DNA from: Alisma plantago-aquatica
Lineage: Eukaryota > Streptophyta > Magnoliopsida > Alismatales > Alismataceae
Assembly: GCA_963693085.1 (NCBI GenBank)
Contig: OY856412.1
Span: 1,408,229,194 to 1,408,293,193, forward strand
DNA length: 64,000 nucleotides
Reading direction: 5' to 3'
This document shows positions 59,283 through 64,000 of the stretch, piece by piece. A program made the position numbers and the translations under genes. Position 1 is the first letter of the stretch; each line of letters begins with the position of its first letter. The notes beneath the pieces are model-generated. The model was not told the origin of the DNA and made no database searches. It worked only from the letters and a program-made list of their open reading frames with translations.

Positions 59283-59965
59283 AGTCGCCTTCACTCAAGT
59301 TGCTTGTTCCGACATGTAGCCTCAACATCGAAGCTGCTGGTTGCGGCCTGTAGCCACTCGTCAGTTGGTACAGTCCGCGTATCGATGATCCAACCAAGGT
59401 CTCTGAATTTGCCTGGTAAAACAACACGGCGAACAGAAGAATGTATTTTCATGATGCGAGCAGAATGATGATACGTGAGGGGGCAGGGGACAGAAATTCT
59501 GCACATGCTTACCCTCAGATATAGACCGTTTGGGGCTTGGATCCGCACATGGTTCGAATCGTTAGGGTGGCGGACGATCTGGAATGTCTCCGACTTCTCC
59601 GCCGTGGTAGCATAGGCCAAAAAGCTGGTGCCGCCAACGCCGCCCAGACCCCAAAACTGGCCGTCGAACACCCTGAACCGGAAGTTGTTCTCGTTGACAT
59701 TCCACACTTCGAATGTCTCCCATCGAGAAGCGCTTGGCCGATTTTCAACGACGGTGCTACCGCCGCCGCTCTCCGCGGCTAGGTACTTGCCGGTTGCACC
59801 GACTTGAACTGCAGTTGCCCGCCGTCCTGCACATACTAAAAAAAGTAGCAATTATGCAACGAAATACAGCTGATTGGCTGACTTATAGAGCCAGTACCAG
59901 GAACTCGTTGTTTGGCATCTCGTTGAACAGCCACGGTGTCATCCACCGTTGTTGAAGGCGTGGAT
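59283..59965 (-). pseudogene. Captured fragment of a plant GH5 exo-beta-1,3-glucanase-like gene (fascin-like domain)
   Basis: Three exon pieces can be read on the minus strand. Exon piece 1 (about 59960-59898) gives WMTPWLFNEMPNNEFL, like the W..PSLF...PN..FLDG block of plant glucan 1,3-beta-glucosidase A-like proteins. A 71-bp intron (GT at 59897, AG at 59827) leads to exon 2 (59826-59513). Exon 2 holds GKYLAAESGGG, SRWETFEVW and SNHVRIQAPNGLYLRV, the beta-trefoil fascin-like part of that family. A 100-bp intron (59413-59512, GTAAGC...ACCAG) leads to exon 3, starting ANSETLV. A frameshift near 59800 separates DGGQLQFKSV from GKYLAAE. Only the N-terminal non-catalytic part is present. Confidence 0.78.
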
Positions 59966-60009
59966 CTTAGCCTACCAGAAACCAGTTCGTCTTACCCAGC
60001 GACGAATGT

Positions 60010-60215
60010 CGTATCTTTTGAGGCTGCTGAATATAAACCACACGAGCAGGATGAGGATCTTGTCGACCAGCCACATTGGTAGCTATGTTAGGAGCAGGAA
60101 CTCCATGTCGTAGGTGGATGTCCCGACTCACGAGCACTTCTCTTAGAAGAACGTGCGCAGGTATACATGCCCTTAAGGTCAGTTGTGAACAAGGGCCGTC
60201 AACACATAGCGATTA
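60010..60215 (-). pseudogene. Captured YUCCA-type flavin monooxygenase fragment, middle part
   Basis: A minus-strand frame reads TSTYDMEFLLL, a stop, then LPMWLVDKILILLVWFIFSS, LKRYDIRRW. It aligns with the E(M)...LLL.(Y/W)LP(L/V)(W/R)LVD(K/R).L.L......KYG(I/L)RRP block of plant YUCCA proteins. It follows the N-terminal YUCCA piece on the same strand. Frame changes upstream and the stop show decay. Confidence 0.6.
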
Positions 60216-60254
60216 CAATCATGAAACTTGGCTTTTATTTCATCATCAAATACT

Positions 60255-60490
60255 TACCGCCATCACGGATGACCTCCATATACCAGAGTTACATCAGGGA
60301 AGGGGAGCTTGGGTAGCTCACAAAACTGCTTGGGGAGGTGGGGCTAGAAGCGGTCGTAGGTAAGACGATGCTAGAGGGAAGCGATGCAGTCCGCATGCTC
60401 AAGGATGACACACCTTGTTCCCTTAGACAGGCCGTGCAGAAAGACCTGCTGGTTCGGCGCCAACGATCACGCAGACTGAAGAAATAAGAT
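60255..60490 (-). pseudogene. Captured YUCCA-type flavin monooxygenase fragment, FAD-binding N-terminus
   Basis: After a splice-acceptor-like TTCTTCAG, the minus strand reads VIVGAEPAGLS, the family's FAD-binding GxGxxG block with Gly to Glu at the second Gly. It continues ACLREQGV and, after frame changes, LEHADCIASL, TYDRF and LPKQFCELPKLPFPD. These fit the ERADCIASLW..RTYDRL.LHLPKQFC.LP block of YUCCA enzymes. YUCCA proteins convert indole-3-pyruvate to auxin. This copy has two stops where the family has Trp or Leu/Lys codons, and at least two frameshifts. A GTAAGT donor follows at 60258. Confidence 0.75.
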
Positions 60491-60578
60491 TTTGGGTTGT
60501 TAAATGGAAGCAAAACTCGGAAAGCATGCGATGCGTGAATTAAGGAAGAGTAAAGATTGCCAAAGGACCCCGCGTTCC

Positions 60579-60641
60579 GTTAAATTGAGAAGACGGAGGA
60601 AACCGTCCGCACGGTCCGCAGGCCGCAGTAGATTGCCTCCC
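60579..60641. repeat. Right TIR of Pack-MULE
   Basis: Inverted match to 59217-59279, with about 4 mismatches. Confidence 0.9.
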
Positions 60642-60655
60642 TATATATATATACC

Positions 60656-60905
60656 CACACTAAAATCATTATATGGTTTGCATACAAACTCCAAAATTAA
60701 TATACAAATATGCGTTGAAAAATGAATTTAGTTTCCTATAGGAAAATCATATATTGGACTGCTTTGGAACTTTTGACAAGATTGAAATCGGCTCGAAAGT
60801 TTTATAATGAAATTCTACGACAAAGAGAGTCGAAGAAGTTAATGAGCAGTCAAAGTAATTAAAAGAAGATAATTCAATAAATTTCCCCATTTGGGGCAAT
60901 AATTC
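60656..60905 (+). repeat. Inverted copy of part of the gypsy LTR (58225-58470)
   Basis: The reverse complement matches 58225-58470 closely, from GTTTGTATGCAAAC to GGGGAAATTTATTGAATTATC. Both copies stop at a TA tract, and the two arms flank 2.2 kb that holds the MITE and the Pack-MULE. Confidence 0.85.
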
Positions 60906-61289
60906 AATAAAGAAGTTCTGGCGTGTTGATATATTTTACGTTTTGATTAAATGAAGAGATGATGAAGATAAGAAGTGAGATAAATACAGAAGAAGGGACA
61001 AAGATGCTCAGGATAAAACGAGATTAGACAGCATAGGTTTGATTTTGAAATATAGACATTAGTAGGCTGGAGGCTTACGTGAGAAGGTGTATGTAGCAAA
61101 TCAACTCAATTGAAATAAAGGAATTTAATATGCTGAAAAGAGAGGACACGCCACCCTCTACCTTTTGTTTCACACGGACATATCTACATGACAGGTCCTT
61201 ACTTTTACATTGTAAATCGAACTAAACGCAGTGTGTGGTCTGTAATTGATGCTCGCATTTTCGCACATTGAAATGCCTCGTACCGGATC
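60906..61289. other. Noncoding spacer
   Basis: Nothing supported. Confidence 0.6.
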
Positions 61290-61333
<44 letters not shown>

Positions 61334-61430
61334 GTGTGTGTGTATTATGTATGTATATGCATGTATGTATGTATATGTATATATATATATATTTGTGTGT
61401 GTGTGTATTATGTATGTATATGTATGTATG

Positions 61431-61515
<85 letters not shown>

Positions 61516-61525
61516 ATGTATGAGA
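61290..61525. repeat. Compound (TA)n/(TGTG)/(TATG) microsatellite
   Basis: Long AT runs alternate with two near-identical TTTGTGTGTGTGTGTATTATG segments (from 61328 and 61392), so the block itself is partly duplicated. ORFs over it are artefacts. Confidence 0.95.
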
Positions 61526-61735
<210 letters not shown>

Positions 61736-62599
61736 TATGTATTGGATGCCCGCGCAGGTAGCCAAGTTAATTACCCGTGTATTGATACACGGTGGCAGGA
61801 TTGGTAATTAAATCGAACTCCATTACGGTTGCATGGTAGCGGTGGCATGTATTGTAAATACATTTTTTTGGTTTACGTATCCATGGAGTAGCGGTGGCAC
61901 ATATTGTAATTAAGCAGAAATCAACTATGTATTGCATGGAACACGGTGGTAGTATTTTTTAATTCAACATCTTTTACTAGTGCATGTGCATGATTCCACT
62001 ATTTGTAGCTAGACGACAATGAATTATGAGTGTGTGCAATAGTGGAAAAGATAGCTAGAGACATTGAGGCATATATTTAATCATTTTGAACACATGTTCA
62101 CCGTTGACTCATAATTATGATATGTTCCACGTAGTTGTAATCTACATAATATGCATATAGTTCTAGATACAGTCAGGTTGTATTACAAGACGTGAACCTT
62201 GGTTACATTATTTTCATTCTCATTATAATTTATTTATTCGTATTACATATTTTCCCTACTTATTACAATTTATTCTGTACTGAAGTTTATACTCATAAAT
62301 TTTTGTTTAACACCTTGTGGGTCATCTATTATATCATCAAACATCTACATTAGTTACAATTTTCTCCTCCTTATCATAATTGTCTTTGCTCAAGTCTTTT
62401 TACAAAATATTAAACATGGTTGTATTTTCAATTTGCAAAACAATATTGTAATATTTAGGATGATAAGCTTACCATTTTGCATGTGAAGTTCTTAAACCTA
62501 CATATTCTTTCTTTGTCTTGTGTTCACATAGAATTCTCTAGTTATCAAATCTTGATTGTTAGTGTAAATGCTACATGTAAATTTTAATGCCTTAATGTA

Positions 62600-63015
62600 A
62601 TAAGAAAGTGTCATATATAATATGGACAGTAACATTGTAATAGGCAAGGGTCAACCGTAATGTAGGTGAAAGTTTTGTAATATGGATACTCATATTGTAA
62701 TAAATAAGTGTCATTTGTAATATGGACAGTCACATTGTAATAGGCAAGAGCCAACCGTAAGTAGGTCACAGCTTGGTAATATGAATACTCATGTTGTAAT
62801 AAAAAAGTTTCATATGTAATATGGACAGTCACATTGTGATAGGCAAAAGCCAACCGTAATGTATGTGACAATTTTGTAATAAGGATACTCATATTGTAAT
62901 AAGCAAGTGTCATATGTAATATGGACAGTCACGTTGTAATAGACAAGAGCCAATCGTAATATAGGTGACCATTTTGTAATATGGATACTAATATTGTAAT
63001 AAGCAAATGTCATCT
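62600..63015. repeat. Four tandem copies of a 100-bp unit
   Basis: TATGGACAGT occurs at 62621, 62721, 62820 and 62920. The units share GTCACATTGTAATAGGCAAG and a second half with GTAATATGGATACTCATATT. Within a unit the two halves are similar, so the basic period may be about 50 bp. ORFs here (62611-63049 minus) only reflect the repeat. Confidence 0.9.
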
Positions 63016-63059
63016 GTAATTGTAGGAAGGAATATGAAATAAACTTCATCGATTGTCAT

Positions 63060-63610
63060 CCTTAATTACAACTTTCTCATTCTCATTATGGATTTTTAGA
63101 TTCTCATTACAAAATGGAATTGTCATTGTAGTTCACTATACTTCGACATAATGTCACTTGTTTACTTGCTACAATTTCTTATAATTATCGTCTTTGTAAG
63201 GATAAATGATATGTTGTAATGAGAACAGAGAATATGTAATGGAAAGGAGAAATTTATAACTAAGAATGACGTTACGTAAGACAATCCGGACGTATCATTT
63301 CTCTTCGACAATGGAATTTGATGTATTTAGATTTGTATTATAAAATGTCATCCTTGATTACATATCTTTCATTTCCATTACAATTATCTATTTTGATTAC
63401 ATACATTTCTTTCTTATTACAAAATGTCATCTTTCTTTACTTGTCATTGTAATTCACTATATGTTATCAGAATGTCACTTGTTTACTTACTGCTATTTCT
63501 AATAATTATTGTCTTTGTAAGGATAAATGATATGTTGTAATGAGAACAGAGAATCTGTAATGGAAAGGAGAAATTTGTAACTAAGGATGACGTTATGTAA
63601 GACAGTCTGA
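63060..63610. repeat. Direct duplication of about 200-230 bp
   Basis: Copies near 63100-63285 and 63415-63610 share TAAGGATAAATGATATGTTG, GAGAACAGAGAAT and AAGGAGAAATTT. Confidence 0.88.
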
Positions 63611-63962
63611 AAGTATTATATTATTTCCCATATGTTTATTTGTCTTCACAAAATGACACCACTGTAATGATTTTAGACATGTTATATTGGATATTGGTAT
63701 ATTTAATGATGGGTACGTGTCCAATATTGACGTGGTTGGTGCATACTATTTTTACTCTTATATGAGTCTCGCACCGCCACTCCATGCTCATATAATTTTT
63801 TATTAAATAATTACCAATAATGCCACCGCTATTTTATTACATGCACGCACATTAGTTTCTCATATTTACCATTATTGCCACCATTTCAAATCAATGCAAC
63901 GCAATACATAATGAGGCACGGGTAACTTTGCTTGTCTACCCGCGCGGGCAGTGAGTGAATTT

Positions 63963-63964
<2 letters not shown>

Positions 63965-64000
<36 letters not shown>
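63965..64000. repeat. (TA)n microsatellite at window end
   Basis: Alternating TA, running off the window edge. Confidence 0.95.

Larger units (their letters stand above)
59217..60641. mobile_element. Pack-MULE-like element, 1425 bp, with 63-bp TIRs
   Basis: TIRs at 59217-59279 and 60579-60641 differ at about 4 of 63 positions and start GGGAGG(A/C)AATCTACTGC. Inside are two adjacent pieces of unrelated plant genes on the minus strand: YUCCA-like (60470-60010) and GH5-like (59965-59283). No transposase. Long TIRs with captured, exon-intron gene pieces are the mark of Pack-MULEs. The flanks are TA repeats, so the target duplication cannot be read. Confidence 0.82.

Noticed and set aside
59537..59955. 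Plus-strand ORFs in the Pack-MULE
   Set aside because: Antisense to the clear GH5-like exons.
62611..63049. Minus-strand ORFs with repeated YYN/HIT words
   Set aside because: By-product of the 100-bp tandem repeat.

Overview
The window looks like nuclear DNA of a flowering plant. It is AT-rich and intron-poor. It is built almost entirely of nested and decayed transposable elements of plant type: Ty3/gypsy and Ty1/copia LTR elements primed by initiator-Met-tRNA-like sites, a plant L1-type LINE, Cassandra TRIMs carrying 5S rRNA sequence, and a Mutator-like element holding pieces of plant genes. I see no intact host gene, no tRNA gene and no CRISPR array. The species cannot be fixed from this sequence.

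Layout. Bases 1-6392 are the 3' part of a + strand Ty3/gypsy-type element. An ORF with two Ulp1/C48-like peptidase domains sits where third ORFs lie in such elements. It is followed by a polypurine tract and a 2.0-kb LTR holding a 27-bp palindromic minisatellite. This element sits inside the left LTR of a second, minus-strand element (6393-18499). That second element has LTRs over 5 kb long and a 3-kb interior with only gag remnants, like a TR-GAG element. Bases 18650-19881 are a possible further LTR. Bases 20146-35374 are a + strand LTR element (LTRs about 1.1 kb, PBS at 21289) with a minus-strand LINE (about 21455-28000) inserted just inside its 5' LTR. A decayed RNase H domain lies at 37787-38170. 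Bases 38283-45558 are a decayed copia element with gag, integrase, RT and RNase H still readable. Its 3' LTR is broken by a tandem Cassandra array (45559-47290).

The minus-strand gypsy LTR at 47291-48370 carries a repeated GTCGATNNTATCGAC palindrome. Bases 49177-58492 are another minus-strand gypsy element, with a large chromovirus-like LTR (52321-55532) nested in it. The right end (58460-64000) holds TIR elements set in long (TA)n tracts: a 435-bp MITE, a 1425-bp Pack-MULE and a 2.2-kb noncoding TIR element. The Pack-MULE joins fragments of a YUCCA-type flavin monooxygenase and a plant GH5 exo-beta-1,3-glucanase on one strand.

Nothing here works together as an operon or pathway. The layout records successive insertions. 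The observations most worth follow-up are the twin-C48 ORF in a retrotransposon context, the two-gene Pack-MULE, the tandem Cassandra array, the clustering of TIR elements in (TA)n, and the separate palindromic repeat arrays in unrelated LTRs.
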